This document shows positions 1 through 12,766 of a stretch of 64,000 nucleotides of DNA, in pieces (within the stretch, counting starts at the first letter, position 1; each line of letters starts with the position of its first letter). Where the stretch lies: contig VDFB02193867.1 in NCBI GenBank assembly GCA_007258455.2, forward strand, positions 571,669,778-571,733,777, in the 5' to 3' direction. The notes beneath the pieces were generated by a model. The model did not search any database. It was given only the letters and a program-made list of their open reading frames with translations, and was not told the DNA's origin. The position numbers were made by a program, and so were the translations under genes. This stretch comes from Sequoia sempervirens (Eukaryota; Streptophyta; Pinopsida; Cupressales; Cupressaceae).

Positions 1-2979
1 GGCTGCAAATTTGACAAATTGAAATATTTTTTTGGAAGTTAGATGTAAATGAATAAGACATTAAATAGGGAATAATGATGAAAAATCAACACTCATATTA
101 TGTATTTTTTTATTATATCAACATGAAGAATCAATATGTACAACATGCTTAATATCTCTAACCTCATTGCTAATATTTTTAGTCATTCAATCCACTAACT
201 TGTTCAAATCTATTGCGAACAATCCTCACTTCCACCTTCAACTTCAGACTAAACAAAATAGTTTCGAACAAATAAGTCAAAACACACAAGAAGGAAAAAA
301 ATAGAAAGAACAAGATGTCAATTTTCAGCAGCAAATCAATCAAGAAGTTACACTATTACTATGCAAGGCATAGTCATGAACTTTAATTGTATGCTTCACA
401 TTCAATTCTAATAAATATCATAGCATTTTCTATAGTAGACAATGCATTTGTCGTAACACAATTTTGCATTTGCGATAAGCAATAGTTGTCACCACAAACA
501 ATACTTTGTTATTGTTGAAAACCATATGCATAGCATTCAAGTACTTTGTTCTTTTTGTTAATTGCTATTTACGTGAAATATATGTCTTATTTTCTTCTTC
601 CTAAAAACCACAAACATATTTCATTTGCAACTACTCTTTGGAACTAATTGATTCACTAACCCTAGTAACTAATGATTGTATACCTTATCCAAATTTGATT
701 GAACCATTGTTATTCTTGATTTATTTTCAAGTTAAAGAACAAAACCATGCTGCCAACATTTGGCAAGAACTTCGCAGTATCATGGCCTTGTTGAAATTAT
801 CTAGATAAAGAAACAAAAATGTTTAGAGTATGGTCATTGTGAAAATGTTAGTTAATTTGTCATAGGATAGAAATTGGTTAGAACTTGAAGCATTTTTAGA
901 GGCCTCTTTGTATTTTTATGGTATATATTATCTTTGGAGCCAAGGTTGTAAGAAATTCTATATATGCTTTGCAAGAGATGTATGAATGGTTGGATCTCTT
1001 GAAAACCTTCATGTTTTATTTTTATTGATTGTTGTACAAAAATGTGTATGCTTTCATGGTGTAGGAACATATTACAGGTGTGTTTGGAGAAATTTGTACA
1101 TGAAGATATGTCACATTCGTTCCATAAAGGCTTTATACTTGTATGGATTTGGAGTAGTGGAATGCAGAACTATAAACTTACTCTTGTTGGATTTTTTCCC
1201 TTTTAGGGTTTATTGAGGGTGTTTATGGTGTGTTACAATTATTATCTTATATTTTTTGCACTTTAAATATTTTGTATGCATTCTGTACATTTTTGATAAT
1301 CAAATCAACATATATAGACTATTATTATCTCCATTATTTGAGTAGGAAACATTTTGTTAGAGGTGAGTTGTAAGGTTGATACTACAAAATATATGTTGAT
1401 GATTTCTAAGAGAGCATGTCAAATAGTTTATAGATCATAGATAGTGATACCAATTTTTAGTTTTTGTCTCATTCTAATGGTGTCAAAACAATGAAATTTC
1501 ACATTATGTAACTTATGAGAGAAGCATATATTTACATCTCATTCTTTTTCAACACATATTTATCTATAGTATTAATTAATGTACTTTAAAGTTGATTAAT
1601 CTAGGATTTATCTAGAATTTGAATTTGATGATATTTAATTATTTTATCTCTTAGATATATTTGTAGGGTTTTTTTTGTCCCCCACAAATTAGTGAACCCA
1701 ACCTTCAAACATCTCAAGAGTTTTTACCTAGGATTTTAATCTTATTATTTCTAATTTTTAATCTAACTTTTTAAATTTTTCTAATACTCAATTTAGGTCT
1801 AAAATTTGTGTGTTCCCTTATTGCTTCTTTTCTTTTTTAACTACCTTTATTGGTTTACATTTTGGATGAATCTTCCTTTGTGGATATCCCCTAGGCTTAT
1901 ATTTCTATTTTTCCTAAGTTTAGATCTAATTACAACTAAATTTCTTATTATTATTTAGATCTTATAGTCTCTTGTACATTTATTTGTCTTAGTTAGGGTT
2001 TTACCCTTTTAGTGGTTGACGTATTGTTAATCCCCCTTGTGTACTTTATTATTAAATCTTTAATCATGGATTACAATCAACCCTTACTTTTGACTTATAT
2101 TATAATGCACACATGTTTATTGTCTTAATGTTTTTTCACAATTATTGTGCATTAAACCCCTTGTTCCTTGAGGATATCATGTCATTTTACCAATCGAATG
2201 GTGTTCCATGTTCTATGGACAAATTTATTCAATATGTTACTAACTTCTCATAATTTCTCATCATTCATGGTATATGAAGGTCATTTAACCCTAAACACAT
2301 TCCTCTTTTCTAGTGATGCATCTAGGGATGATGATACTCCATCCATCCAAGGAATATTTGTGATGCTATTAAATTACATGATGATCATATCCATCATTCA
2401 CTCATGATAGTCCTTCTTTTACATCAGTTGGTTCATGGTCTATTCATGATATATTTAATGAGAAGATTAGTCAAATACTTTCTCAATTAATGAGCATCCT
2501 TTACCCTATTATTTTAATTCTAAAAAAATATCATGTAGCTATGTTTTGTAGACTTGTTCTATTAAATTTTCCTATAATGACCTACAATAGTGCCTTGCAA
2601 TAATATGTAGTGACCTAGAGCAAGTTGCAATAGCTGCATGACTTGTCCAATGGTGATTTTCATACTAAAAAAGTAGAAGTTGAAGAATATAGAGACCATC
2701 TTATAAAAACTATATGACCTACCCAAAAACAAGATACACACTAAAATGGTATAGTTTTCAATACATAAATTATCAAGTACGATAACTATGTAAGATGCCC
2801 AATAATAAGATACAATGTTGAAGGAAGGTCTTATGATTAAATCCTACAACAACATATATAACCATATCCTCTAATAATATCCCATAACATATACATCTAT
2901 GGCTTGAAAGAGATATTATTCATACAAATAATGTATTAATTAATTTCACTTGAATGACATAATAATGTAATATTTTTTA
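1..2979. other. AT-rich flank, no gene recognised
   Basis: This stretch has only short chance reading frames, none with a recognisable domain or codon pattern. It is the target DNA into which element 1 inserted. I see no RNA gene, LTR or terminal repeat that I can defend. Confidence 0.6.
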
Positions 2980-2984
2980 TCTAT
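2980..2984. repeat. Target-site duplication of element 1, left copy
   Basis: TCTAT lies immediately before the LTR start TGTAATGTCA. The same five bases stand at 14329-14333, directly after the right LTR end CTCACA. A 5-bp duplication is the usual product of Ty3-type integrase, so these two sites fix the element ends. Confidence 0.9.
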
Positions 2985-4245
2985 TGTAATGTCACATAAT
3001 TGCACCTAGGGGCAATTCCACATTTTTGCACTTTTTCCTAGCATTTATGACACCTTAGAGCATTCATGACAAAATACCATGAGTAGGAATTTCACAATTT
3101 TGACCCCATGTGGACTAATGGTGGAGCAACAAAAGCCTAACGACATGTTTCTAAAAAATCTAGGCCTTGGACACCTGCGCGGCACGTGGACGTCTACACG
3201 GTGCGCTAGCATCCTAACGGTTTTCCAAGTTTGAAATGAGGAATCTAGAATATTGACTCTCTTGACACATGTCCTAGCAGTCAGATTCCAGATGTAATGG
3301 CTCTTTTCCGCCCTTGCATGCAACAAAAACCCCTCATTCGCTCTCATTTTGGGGTTTAAGTCATTCAATCAAGCTCTCTCTTCACTTTTCACTCTTGAGT
3401 TCTCTTCATTCTTGCTAGCAACACTCTCACAAGCAAAGCCATGCTATATTGAGGTCCTTCCAATAGCTATAGCTCTCAAGAAAACACTCAACGGTGCATC
3501 TGTGTGCTCCGAAGAGGGTCTAGGCTTGTGGGTAATGCTCTCTCTCTCTTACTCTTTTTTATCTACTTGCTCATTTACTACTTAGTGGTGTGGGTTCTAC
3601 TCCTGAAGCGGGTTTTTCTTTCACCATACGCTTTTTCCATTTCGTTTACCATACGCTTTGTCCATTTCATTTACACTTCTTTCCTATCTAGTTGTCCATG
3701 AAGGTGGGAACACCAAAACAAGGGTCTAGTTGAGGCATACCCCTATATAGCCCCAACCTTTTCCCTCGTTCTTTTGTGTGTAGGTTGCAAAGCGAGGCTT
3801 GGAGTGAACATCTGAATGTTTGATTCAAGGTAAGTTTCTTCCAAGTTCTCCTTGTGCTTTACTCTAAGTTTTTGCTTTCTATTTGATTATTTTATTCAGA
3901 AAACCTTAGATCCAAGTTGAGAGGTGAAACTTTATTCTACTTGCATGAGTGCCTAAGCTTTATGTTTCCTAAGATTCCAACGCACTACTTGGATGATAGC
4001 ACGTTGTGCTGGAGTCTTGAATCTACGCTGATGTCTTTTGGCTAAAAGCTCCTTTGTCGAAGGCAGAAACCCAGAAGTTTCACTCCCTCTGGATTTGAAG
4101 TATCCTTCTCTGAAATATAGCTTGTGTACATTTTCTTTACCATTTCTTCATTTTGTTTATGTTAAGGTGGATAAGGATAGTTTGTTCCCTGATGATGTCT
4201 TGAGAACGAAGAGACCCGTGTGCAACGAATCCCTCTTGTCTCACA
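2985..4245 (+). repeat. 5' LTR of element 1 (1261 bp)
   Basis: It starts TGTAATGTCA and ends TCTCACA, matching the right copy at 13206-14328. It is longer than the right copy mainly because a block of about 110 bases near 3480-3590 is missing from the right LTR. A TATA-like CCTATATAG is at about 3743. A GC-rich 31-base segment at 3176-3206 reappears inverted near 12373-12403, in the antisense gene. Confidence 0.92.
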
Positions 4246-4268
4246 TTTTGGTGAACTTGATGTGAAAC
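4246..4268 (+). promoter_or_regulatory. Probable primer-binding region of element 1
   Basis: Immediately after the LTR the sequence reads TTTTGGTGAACTTGATGTG. Its position and the TGG a few bases in fit a minus-strand primer-binding site. I cannot assign the tRNA, and the site may have mutated. The first gag ATG follows at 4269, so the untranslated leader is almost absent. Confidence 0.4.
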
Positions 4269-5550
4269 ATGTCGAATCTATTTCAACAATGTTTATGTGT
4301 TTACAATAACACCTTTTCTAAGGAATATTTTGATATGTTGGATGATGCTCTAGATGACTTCTTAGAAGTTCCCTCCTCTATCCGCAAACCTTCTGAGCAA
4401 ACTTCCTCTCCACAGGCTAAATAGTCGGTAAATGTAGTGGTGGTCTCGACGGCTCCTCCATGCCCTAAGAAACCTATCATTTACTTAACCCTAGCTATCC
4501 CTTCTTCTAGGGAGAATCATTCCATCTACGAAATTTCATATTGAAATGATTCAATGGACTTGTACTCAAGGCTCATAAAAGCTATGAACTCCACTTCTTA
4601 TAATACTATTGGGTACACCTATAATACAAGAAGAAACAAACAGAACTTGGATCAGTAACCTCCTATTCCTATGTCTCAACCCACTCAAGTTCCTACTTCT
4701 TTACCACCTTCTCAACCAATTCTTCCTTCAACATCCAAACCTGCAATTAAAGCACCAAGTGATTATGATCTTGTCGAGCAACTTTGTGTTACCCTGGCTA
4801 AGATCTCATTTTGGGATTTGCTTTAGATCGCTTCAGTTTATTAGGAGATGCTTCAGGAATCTTTGTAGAAGATCCTCTTGCTTGCCTTCACTAGGCCTAT
4901 GGATGTTAATCCGTTGTTGGCTCATATTTGAGCAGATTCGCTGAATATCACATTTCATTTGCAAGAACTCCCGCCTTCAGATGTGCAGAAGCAAGCAGAC
5001 CCCTTGATGATTATAATTAATGTTAACAATATTGGTATTAGGCGTAATCTCATTGACACCGGTTCATCTCTCAATGTCTGCGGTATCAACCTACTACTTA
5101 AGATTAAAGTTGATTCATCTTCTCTAGTTGCTTCTTCCTTGTACATTCATGGGTTCAATAACACTGGTCATCAAGCTCTAGGCATGATAATACTACCTTT
5201 GTAGCTAGGTCCCATTATGTACCTTACCTACTTTGGTTTATGTGATTCCTGGCCCTTTACCTTACAATATTCTTTTTGGGAGACCTTGGATTCATGCTAT
5301 GGGTGTTGTAACATCTACTTTACACCATTCCTTAAAGTTCATGGCAAATAATTAGGTGGTCACGATTAAACCTGATCCAGAAGTTGTTCACCTTTGTGAA
5401 CTAGTGGTTGTCAGTCAGGCTTCAATCATCTCCACTCTTAATAATTGTATTCCATCCTTAACTGCTGATGCGATGGCGTGTTCCTCGACAATACCCTCCA
5501 TGGAGGTAGTCCCCAAAGCGAATGTCGTTAAAGATGAATCACCTAAATAA
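4269..5550 (+). pseudogene. Shortened gag and aspartic protease of element 1, broken
   Basis: From the ATG at 4269 one frame, interrupted by in-frame stops, runs to about 5204. A frameshift near 5215 moves it to the next frame up to 5550. The segment YDLVEQL at about 4760, the ELPP segment at about 4963 and the protease core LIDTGSSLNVC near 5050 (catalytic aspartate in DTGS) match the gag-end and protease region of Tat-type elements. The flap-proximal PYNILFGRPWIH follows near 5260. Only about 490 bases precede YDLVEQL, and I see neither a capsid domain nor a CCHC zinc knuckle. Gag is therefore heavily shortened compared with element 2, where it spans about 1.9 kb. Stops such as TAG and TGA are scattered through the frame, so no product is expected. 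Confidence 0.75.
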
Positions 5551-6605
5551 AAAATTCCTAAGTATTCCCCATCTTCTCCTTATTCTTTTGATTCAAATGC
5601 TTTCTTTGGTGATGATTGGGGCTCTCTAGAATTCTCTGAATTCTTCATTGCATAATACAAAGCAAGTGCCACTCGTATAGAGTTTCTAAATGTCTCTGAT
5701 GTGAAGATGGATGATACTCTCATTAAGGAAGGGAAATGTGATCCTATTCTAGAAACCAGCCCTTCCCCTATTGAGGAGAGTGGCCCCTCTCTTGGGAAAG
5801 AGGTTAATGTTTGTGAACCAAGCGAAGAAGGTGAAATCTCTCCTCTAGATGCGCTTGATGTTCATTGGTGGAATGAAACCCTCTACGTAGAGCCGCCACC
5901 TCCTGAAGTTTTGCAAACTCGTTATGGTTTTGGATATGAGCTCGCTTCTTGGTATGGCTATGGGAAGAAATGCCTAGGGCATATCGAGCAAGGAATTCAA
6001 GTCCCTATCCAGTTTAAGCCATGAAAGTGCTATATGGGTTTGGGATTCTCTATCGAACAATCTAAGCAAAAACCTCAGTGGAGTGTTAATATGATCTCAG
6101 TCAAACCACTGAGTTTGGTCCATCCTGAATTGATACAGGATAGGGGTAGGCTGAGAAAATCCCTTTAAATGTCTTCTCTTCAAATGAAGTGCTTGAGGAA
6201 TTCCTAGATGCCTACTCCCCATTTCCTCCTTTCCATCACAAGAGATGATTCTTGTATTGCCTGCATAAACAAGCATACTTTGGAGAATTTGTCTTCAGTA
6301 TTGATGAGGAGGACCCTCTATCCAATGTTGGTAATGATATCTCAATATCGCATCCTAAAGATCATTGTTCCCTCCTTAAAGGAGAAACTACTAAAATCTC
6401 TATGGATCCTAAGTCTTTTGAAAAAGTAATTAAGATCGAGAAGTGTCTTTCTTCAGAAGAAGCAGATGAACATTCTGATCTCTTACATTCTCATCCTGAT
6501 ATCTTTGCTTGGATGTACGAGGATATTCCTGGTATTGATGAGTCTAGAGTGGTTCATAATATCATTCTATGTCTCAACACCAAGCTGATTAAGAAAAAAA
6601 ATTGA
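5356..6605 (+). pseudogene. Protease-RT linker of element 1 with G-patch-like motif
   Basis: This acidic, low-conservation region links protease and reverse transcriptase. At about 5926-6024 it reads YGFGYELASWYGYGKKCLG and then QGIQVPI, a spacing of glycines and a final PI like a G-patch. Element 2 has a similar motif at the equivalent place. Near 6480-6560 the sequence SHPDIFAWMYEDIPGID matches the conserved lead-in to Ty3 reverse transcriptase (DVFAWSYEDMPGID type). Several stops and at least one frameshift (about 6205-6260) break it. The G-patch assignment is by motif spacing only. Confidence 0.6.
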
Positions 6606-6620
6606 AAGATCAATCCCAGG

Positions 6621-7265
6621 GTGGCATTGATGGTTAAGACTGAGATGGAGAAGTTTTTAAAAGCAGGCTTTATATGTCCAATTAACTACTCCCCTTGGAT
6701 CTTGAACATAGTTTTCATTAGTAAACCTAATGGTCATATTCGTATATGCATTGAATTTCATGATCTTAATAAGGATTCTCTTAACAATGATTTTCTATTG
6801 CCTAATATGGATATGATTGTGGATTCGACTGTAGGCCATGCATTGTTATCTTTTATGGACAGTTTCTTAGGTTACAATCAGATCCATATTAATTTAGAAG
6901 ATTAGTATAAGACAACCTTCACCACCCCTTGGGGTACCTTCTATTATGTGGTCATGCCCTTTAGGTTAAAGAATGCAAGAGCAACTTACCAATGGGCGAT
7001 GACCCTAGTATTTCATGATTTTATTCATAAGATCTTAGAGGATTATGTTGATGACATCTTGGTGAAATCTATAACTTGTCAAGATCATGTAAAAAACCTT
7101 CATCTTATTTTTGAGAGGCTTTGGCTCTATAGGATGAGACTTAATCCCCTTAAGTGTGTCTTTGATGTGGATGCCAACAAACTCTTTGGATTTATAGTTT
7201 CTCACCGTGGAATCAAAGTTGACACAAATAAGATTGATGTTATTGTTAACATGCCTCCACCCAGG
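6621..7265 (+). pseudogene. Reverse transcriptase of element 1, broken
   Basis: Reverse transcriptase copies the element RNA into DNA. Recognisable blocks in order are EMEKFLKAGFICPINYSPW, the ISKPNGHIRICIEFHDLNK palm block, SFMDSFLGYNQIHI (catalytic aspartate in MD), TPWGTFYYVVMPFRLKNA, and the active-site YVDDILVKS at about 7045. An in-frame TAG at about 6903 replaces a residue that is usually Q, and it splits the domain in two. Otherwise the frame is open to 7793. Spacing between blocks is normal for Ty3 elements. With the stop it cannot be made in one piece. Confidence 0.9.
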
Positions 7266-8320
7266 AATATTACTAAATTGCAAAGTTTACAAGGGAAAAT
7301 TCAGGTGATTCATAGATTCATATCTCAATTGGCTAACTGTACTCTTCCCTTTACTCATCTATTAAAGAAAGATGTTCACTTCATATGGGATGAAGAGTGC
7401 CAGAAAACTTTTGGGTCAATCAAAGCCTATTTGGCCAATCCTCCTGTATTGATGTTGGTTATGCAAGATAGCCCCTTATGCTTTACCTTGCAGTGTCACC
7501 ATATGCTTTGGCAGCTTTTTTGGCCCAGTATGATGATGTTGGGAAACAGAGCAGTCTACTACATTAGCTGTGTTCTGGTCAATTACGAAACTCATTACTC
7601 CTCCATGGAGAAGCAATGCATTGCTCTTCTCTTTGCTACACATAAGTTAAGGCATTATCTTCTCCATGTTGAAATGCACATCATTGTAAAAAGTGACCTT
7701 TTGAAGCATTTATTTTCTAGTGTCGACCTTGTTGGGAGATTAGCAAAATGGGTAATGTTACTCTCTAAGTTTGACATAAAGTTAATTATTTAGAAGTCAA
7801 TAAAGGGTCAAGCAGTTGCTGATCAATTGGGGGATGCTCCCTCATGTCACTCCTTCTTGGGGTTAGATTTGTTTCCTAATGAGAACATTTTTGTGATTAA
7901 CTATAACCTTGAATGGAAAATGTACTTTGATGGGTCGAGATGTCAAACTAGTTCCGGGGCGGGTGTGGTTTTAATGTCACTCAAAGGAAAACTGGTCCCT
8001 CTCTCCTTTTGATTAGACTTTCCTTGTACTAACAATATCATCGAGTACGAAGCTCTCATTGTCAGCTTGCATGCCACGATTGCACTAAAGATAAAACATC
8101 TCCACATACTAGGTGATTTTGAGCTTATTGTGAATGAGATCACAAGAGCCTATCAAGCTAAGCAGAGTAAGTTGTCTCACTATTGGGACCTTGCTTTTTA
8201 TTTGCTCAAATGGTTCTCCTCCTTCATGATAGACAACATCCCTAGAAGGGAGAATAGACATGTGGATACCATGGCAAGCGTTGCTTCCCTAGTACCCTCA
8301 GATGAATATACAAAATAATA
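7266..8320 (+). pseudogene. Two RNase H domains of element 1, broken
   Basis: The first is the usual gypsy RNase H: CTLPFTHLLKKD and FIWDEECQKTFGSIKAYL lead in, and HYSSMEKQCIALLFATHKLRH follows near 7590-7650. A second RNase H-like domain begins at about 7915 with WKMYFDGSRCQTSSGAGVV, then NNIIEYEALIV near 8030-8060 and GDFELIVNEI near 8115. A second, archaeal-type RNase H between the gypsy RNase H and integrase marks the Tat lineage. TAG at 7792 and TGA at about 8010 interrupt the frame. The terminal part reads REN(R)HVDTMASVASL, like the REENxxADxLA end of such domains. Confidence 0.82.
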
Positions 8321-8559
8321 CCACTTTGTGGTTCAGGTCCTACAGACCCCAACAGTTTCCAATCAACTTGAATCTAATGCCTTTGTGTGTTCTCATGTGG
8401 AGTCATGAGAATGGTTCTCTAATATTTACAATTACCTAAAGACTGGAAACTTTCCCGATGATGCGATGAAGAAAAATTGCACTCGTATACAAAATCTTTC
8501 ATCCTGTTATGTTATTTTATCTTATGTTCTCTATCAAAAATATTATAATAGCTTGCTTC

Positions 8560-9668
8560 TCTAATGTCTCAATAAAGCAGAAATACCCCTTGCCCTTAAA
8601 GAAGCCCATTCAAGATTTGGGGGTGGACACTTTGGTGGTAAATCCCTAGTGAGGAAACTGATACACATGTGGTATTTTTGGAAAATGATGGAACAAGATT
8701 CCTTTAATTTTGTTAAAAAGTGCCCTCAATGCCAACAACATAGTCATCTTATTCATGCACCCACACAAGAGTTACAGAATCAAACCTCTCCTTGGCCATT
8801 TGCAAAGTGCGGGTTGGATATTATTGGAAAAATATCACCTCCTTCTAAGGGACATACCTTCATCATTATTGGTACAGATTACTTCACGAAGTGGGTCAAA
8901 TCCATTTCACTTCGATCCACGAACGCTGAAGCTATATGTAGTTTGCTTTTGAACAACATTATTTCTCATTTTGGATTGCCTGCTATGCTTGTCTTTGACA
9001 ATGGTATGCCATTCAAGAACAAGGAAGTAAAGCAATTCTTAGAGAAATTTCACATTCAACATAGATTTTATACACCTTACTATCCACAATCTAATGGTCA
9101 AGTAGAAGCGTCTAACAAGACTCTTGAGCTCATTCTCCATAAAATAGCTAATAAGCACGATAAGGATTGGCACATTCAAATATAATATTCCTTGTGGGAC
9201 TATTGCACAAGCATTTGTACATCGATGTGAGAAACACCTTACAAACTCATGTATGGTGTCAAGGCTATCATGCCTTTAGAATTGGAGATTATGTCTTTAC
9301 GAGTTTCCCTTAAAGGGTTAATTGATGATGAAACTTATTGAGCTAATCATTTGCATCAATTAGAGATGTTCGATGAGAACCAATTACAGGCCCTCGACCA
9401 TCTTAAAGCTTATCAACAATCATTATCAAGACAATATAATCAAAGCGTGTTTCCTAGGACTTTTAAGTTGGGAGACCTGGTTCTCTATGAGAATCAAAGA
9501 AATGTAAATGTGTCACCTGATCAGAGAGGGAAATTTAGTCCTAACTAGTTAGGCCCCTACATTGTCATCTTTGTGTATGGTTCAGGTGCTTACGAATTGT
9601 CATCTATGGATGGAACTACTCTAAAAGAGCCCGTTAATGTGATGCATCTATGTCAATACTATGCGTAG
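8560..9668 (+). pseudogene. Integrase of element 1, broken
   Basis: Integrase inserts the DNA copy into the genome. The N-terminal HHCC zinc finger is seen as EAHSRFGGGHFG and then KKCPQCQQHS (about 8610-8745). The core has the first aspartate in GLDIIGKI (about 8815), the second in VFDNGMPF (about 8995) and the glutamate in GQVEASNKT (about 9105), so the DDE residues remain. The C-terminal part has FKLGDLVLYENQ and LGPYIVIF (GPY/F type) and ends at a stop after 9668. A stop near 9183 and another at 9546 break it. No chromodomain follows. Confidence 0.88.
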
Positions 9669-10179
9669 TGCCTGCAATATCATATGTGTGGTGTTCTCTC
9701 TTTAAGGATAGTAGCATTGCATGTATTGACATTAATCATTAACACATTATGAATTTTTTTTGTGTTATGATATCACCATGTGTGTGTACAATATACATAC
9801 ATGTGTCTTACTATGTTGTGTATCCATGCATCACATTACTTATTTTAAGGTAGTTAGATCATCATTGTGTTTAATTAGCATACAACCATGTGTGTTCATT
9901 AAATCATATTAGCATCTAATGCAAATATACATCTGTATAGGCATATAATATTCCTTGCATCAACATACATGAAAATAGGGAAGCATACACATCAAAATAT
10001 ACAATTCCATGATATCAAAACCAGCATATATATGTATCAAATGGCATATACATGTATTGGGCCACTACTATCAAAAATAAGTGGCTACTAAATATATGTC
10101 TATACAAATGATCTACAAAAAATATGTATCTCTCACTACAAAATTGATGTACAAAATGAGGAGTCTCTATGGCCACGAT
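9669..10179. other. AT-rich spacer after integrase in element 1
   Basis: No sense-strand gene is seen here. Short ATGTGT/ACATAT-rich repeats dominate. It separates the sense pol from the 3' end of the convergent antisense PMD gene, so it may hold both polyadenylation regions, but I cannot place a signal with confidence. Confidence 0.5.
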
Positions 10180-12686
10180 GTGTGGCTCCCCAAGCCCTCT
10201 GGCTTTGGCTATTGCTATTGTGGCCTAGGGAGAGGCTTCATAGTGGTCATGGATTGGGATCAATGTGAGCGCGATGTGGAAAAAACTATGCACATCCCCT
10301 TGATCTCTCCCTGCAAGGAACATATTGTCATATGTGCCTGTGTCAGCTCCTTTTGTAGCTGCTAAACATCTGTTGGGATCATGACTATCAGCTGCTTGTT
10401 GAGGTGATCGAGGTAGCTCTGAAGGGTCTCACGTGCCTACTCGACGGTGTCGACCCTCATCACAGTCACATCTCACTCGTCAAGCGCCATCCACAACTCC
10501 CCTGACAGCTAGTCACACTGCCCTCGAAGAGTGGTCACCTATGTTGTCAGTTGCACTATCTTCACTCCTCGCTCCTTGTAATTGATCCTCAGACACACTA
10601 CTAACTTGAAAATGTGGGCATGTCACCCCGCAGAAGTTGGCCGATAATCCTCGAGAACCATCCCCTAAATAGCCACGTCAAGGGCCACCTATGATATGCA
10701 TTGACCCATTAGCCTAGTCCATCCATGTGCATCCTCTACAACCACAAAAAGAAAGAGTGAAATCAATATCACATGGAATATATATGTAATCATAAATAAA
10801 GAAAACTAAAAGTACTAAAATATAGATAACATGCTCAGTATACCTGGGTTCCCTAGTTGCTATGTGGGGTCAAGGTGAGGAGAGACATTAGGACCGGGTT
10901 GCCAACATCGGTAGTTGCTCCTGGTGTTGCCAAGGCTTTCGTCATTGGAATAGTAGGTGTTGGTGGCATTGACAAGACAAGAATAGCTAGTGGAGGGTCT
11001 GACCTCCTTCACCACCTCGGCCTTTGTGTCATTGCCTCCTCCTTCTGTGGTCTCTCCTCCTCAGCCTGTTGCCGCCCTCTCCACCTATCCTAAGGTGTTG
11101 GTGGTGGCACATCCCCCTGTGATCCTGAATCCCTACTGGGGGTACCCTCACCAAACACAGGATGAGGACAATGCATATCCCTTCACCCTCTAAAATCTGT
11201 AGTAATCCCAACATTATCTATCGACGCTATGGGTAGCAGATCCTAATTGGGCTCGTCATCATCAAAAGGAAAAAAATTGGTGATGGTGGGCAGGGACGGT
11301 CCCTAGGTCTCGCCACACTCCTGAAGGCCCTAGTGTATGTGGGCACATCAGTAGGAATGGTCTACACACATCCATGTTGTCACATGAACCAACTCTTATA
11401 GTATGGTACAATAATATGGTCGCGATAACCTACAAGAAAACGGTCCCACTGCAAGTTCCTACGATACCTATCGTCATCTATCCATAAAAAAAAATGATAC
11501 AGTATCCATCTGAATGGTCCAAACTGCAAGCACCAAAACTATAAATCTCCATGTCTCCACTGCCCTGTAATATCATACCAATGGGCCATGGGGATATGAT
11601 ATGGCTGTCGCTAGGGAAAATTGACTGGGCTCATGTACATGATGTAGGCGAAAGCCCACACCTGCAGTAGTATGCACACCGTAAGGCTGAGGTACTCATA
11701 ATGGACGTACCACCCCAGCTCCTAGAATAGGTGCACTAGCATGCTGCATCCCTAGGAAAAACCTGTATGAGGCTCCACCATCTCACAAATAGTATGGACG
11801 AGGCATCGTGCAAGTGAGAGCCCCGTCCATCTATCATGATCTGAAATGCCATGGTCATGACCATCACTCGGCACAACAGGGGTGTAGTAGTCCATGCCTA
11901 GTCATACTAATGCGTGTAGATATGACCCATGTCATCACCGTCGACGGTCTGCCCCGAGTAGTAAATGACTCCCTCCGACCACTCTCATGTCGATCAGGTG
12001 TCATTGATAGCCACTTGCCATCTATGGATGGGTAGTCCGAGGATCTGATATATGTCCTCCAGTGTAATCATCATCTCCCTAGTAGGTAACTGGAAATATT
12101 ATGTGGTAGCATCCCACCACTCCATCAAGTCAAGGTTGTTAGCATCCTCTCATGGTAGCGCATCACTGGCATGGTGAATGCATGCTAGAGACCGACCTAC
12201 TCCAAATGTGTGACCTCATCACCAATGAGGTGGTCCCTCTGCTCATGAACTAGTCAATAAGCTTGCTCATTGGGATGCTCTCTAATCTCAAGATAGTCCT
12301 ACAAAAAGTGGAAAAAATTCAAGTCAAAACATGGAATTTCAATTTGAAAACACAAAATTCACTAAGACTTGTGTGTGTCACGCAGACATCTGCGCGCCAC
12401 GCATATGTCCATGTTCGCCATTGATGCCCCAAGGACACTAGTGCATCTTGGGGATGACAATGTAGAGATGGGACTTTAGCATAGAATCTAGATGACAGCG
12501 TGTCTTTTAAATGCATGGCAGAAAAATGATGCCTGCCCAACTAGAGGTGGAAAAAATTGCTAAAAACATACTAAAATTCATAAAAACTGAGGTTTTGAGA
12601 CCTACCTGGTCCACCTTGCAACCCTCAACAATGTCATCCCTTAGTTGCTCTAGTCTCGGCACCTCATATTCCCTCCTGCTCGACAT
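10180..12686 (-). pseudogene. Antisense PMD (plant mobile domain) gene in element 1, spliced, broken
   Basis: Read on the minus strand, exon 1 is 12686-12606 (ATG, 27 codons, ending CAG before GTAGGT). Intron 1 is 12605-12299, ending TTTTTGTAG. Exon 2 runs 12298-10844, intron 2 is 10843-10736 (GTATAC...TGTTGTAG), and exon 3 runs to about 10180. Exon 1 joins exon 2 in frame. Near 12110-12035 exon 2 reads YFQLPTREMMITLEDIYQIL, the signature of the plant mobile domain. The C-terminal PMD half follows as LVHLFxELG and VCILLQVWAFAYI (about 11745-11640). Exon 3 looks coiled-coil-like. Several TAG/TGA stops and a one-base shift near 12130 disable it. PMD proteins include Arabidopsis MAIN and MAIL1, linked to transposon silencing; domain copies also occur in transposons. 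Function here is unknown. The exon model is inference from splice motifs. Confidence 0.72.
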
Positions 12687-12766
12687 TTTGCTAACTTTTC
12701 TCTCACAAAAGTCAACAATTTGCTCATACTGAATAGTGAAAATGACCCTTCTAGGAGCCCACCTAG

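Noticed and set aside
852..1216. Overlapping short ORFs on both strands in the left flank
   Set aside because: No domains, no codon bias and no partner exons; typical of AT-rich noncoding DNA.
6621..7300. Endogenous pararetrovirus (caulimovirid) origin for the YVDD reverse transcriptases
   Set aside because: Both copies are flanked by LTRs with purine tracts and 5-bp target duplications and encode an integrase, which pararetroviruses lack.
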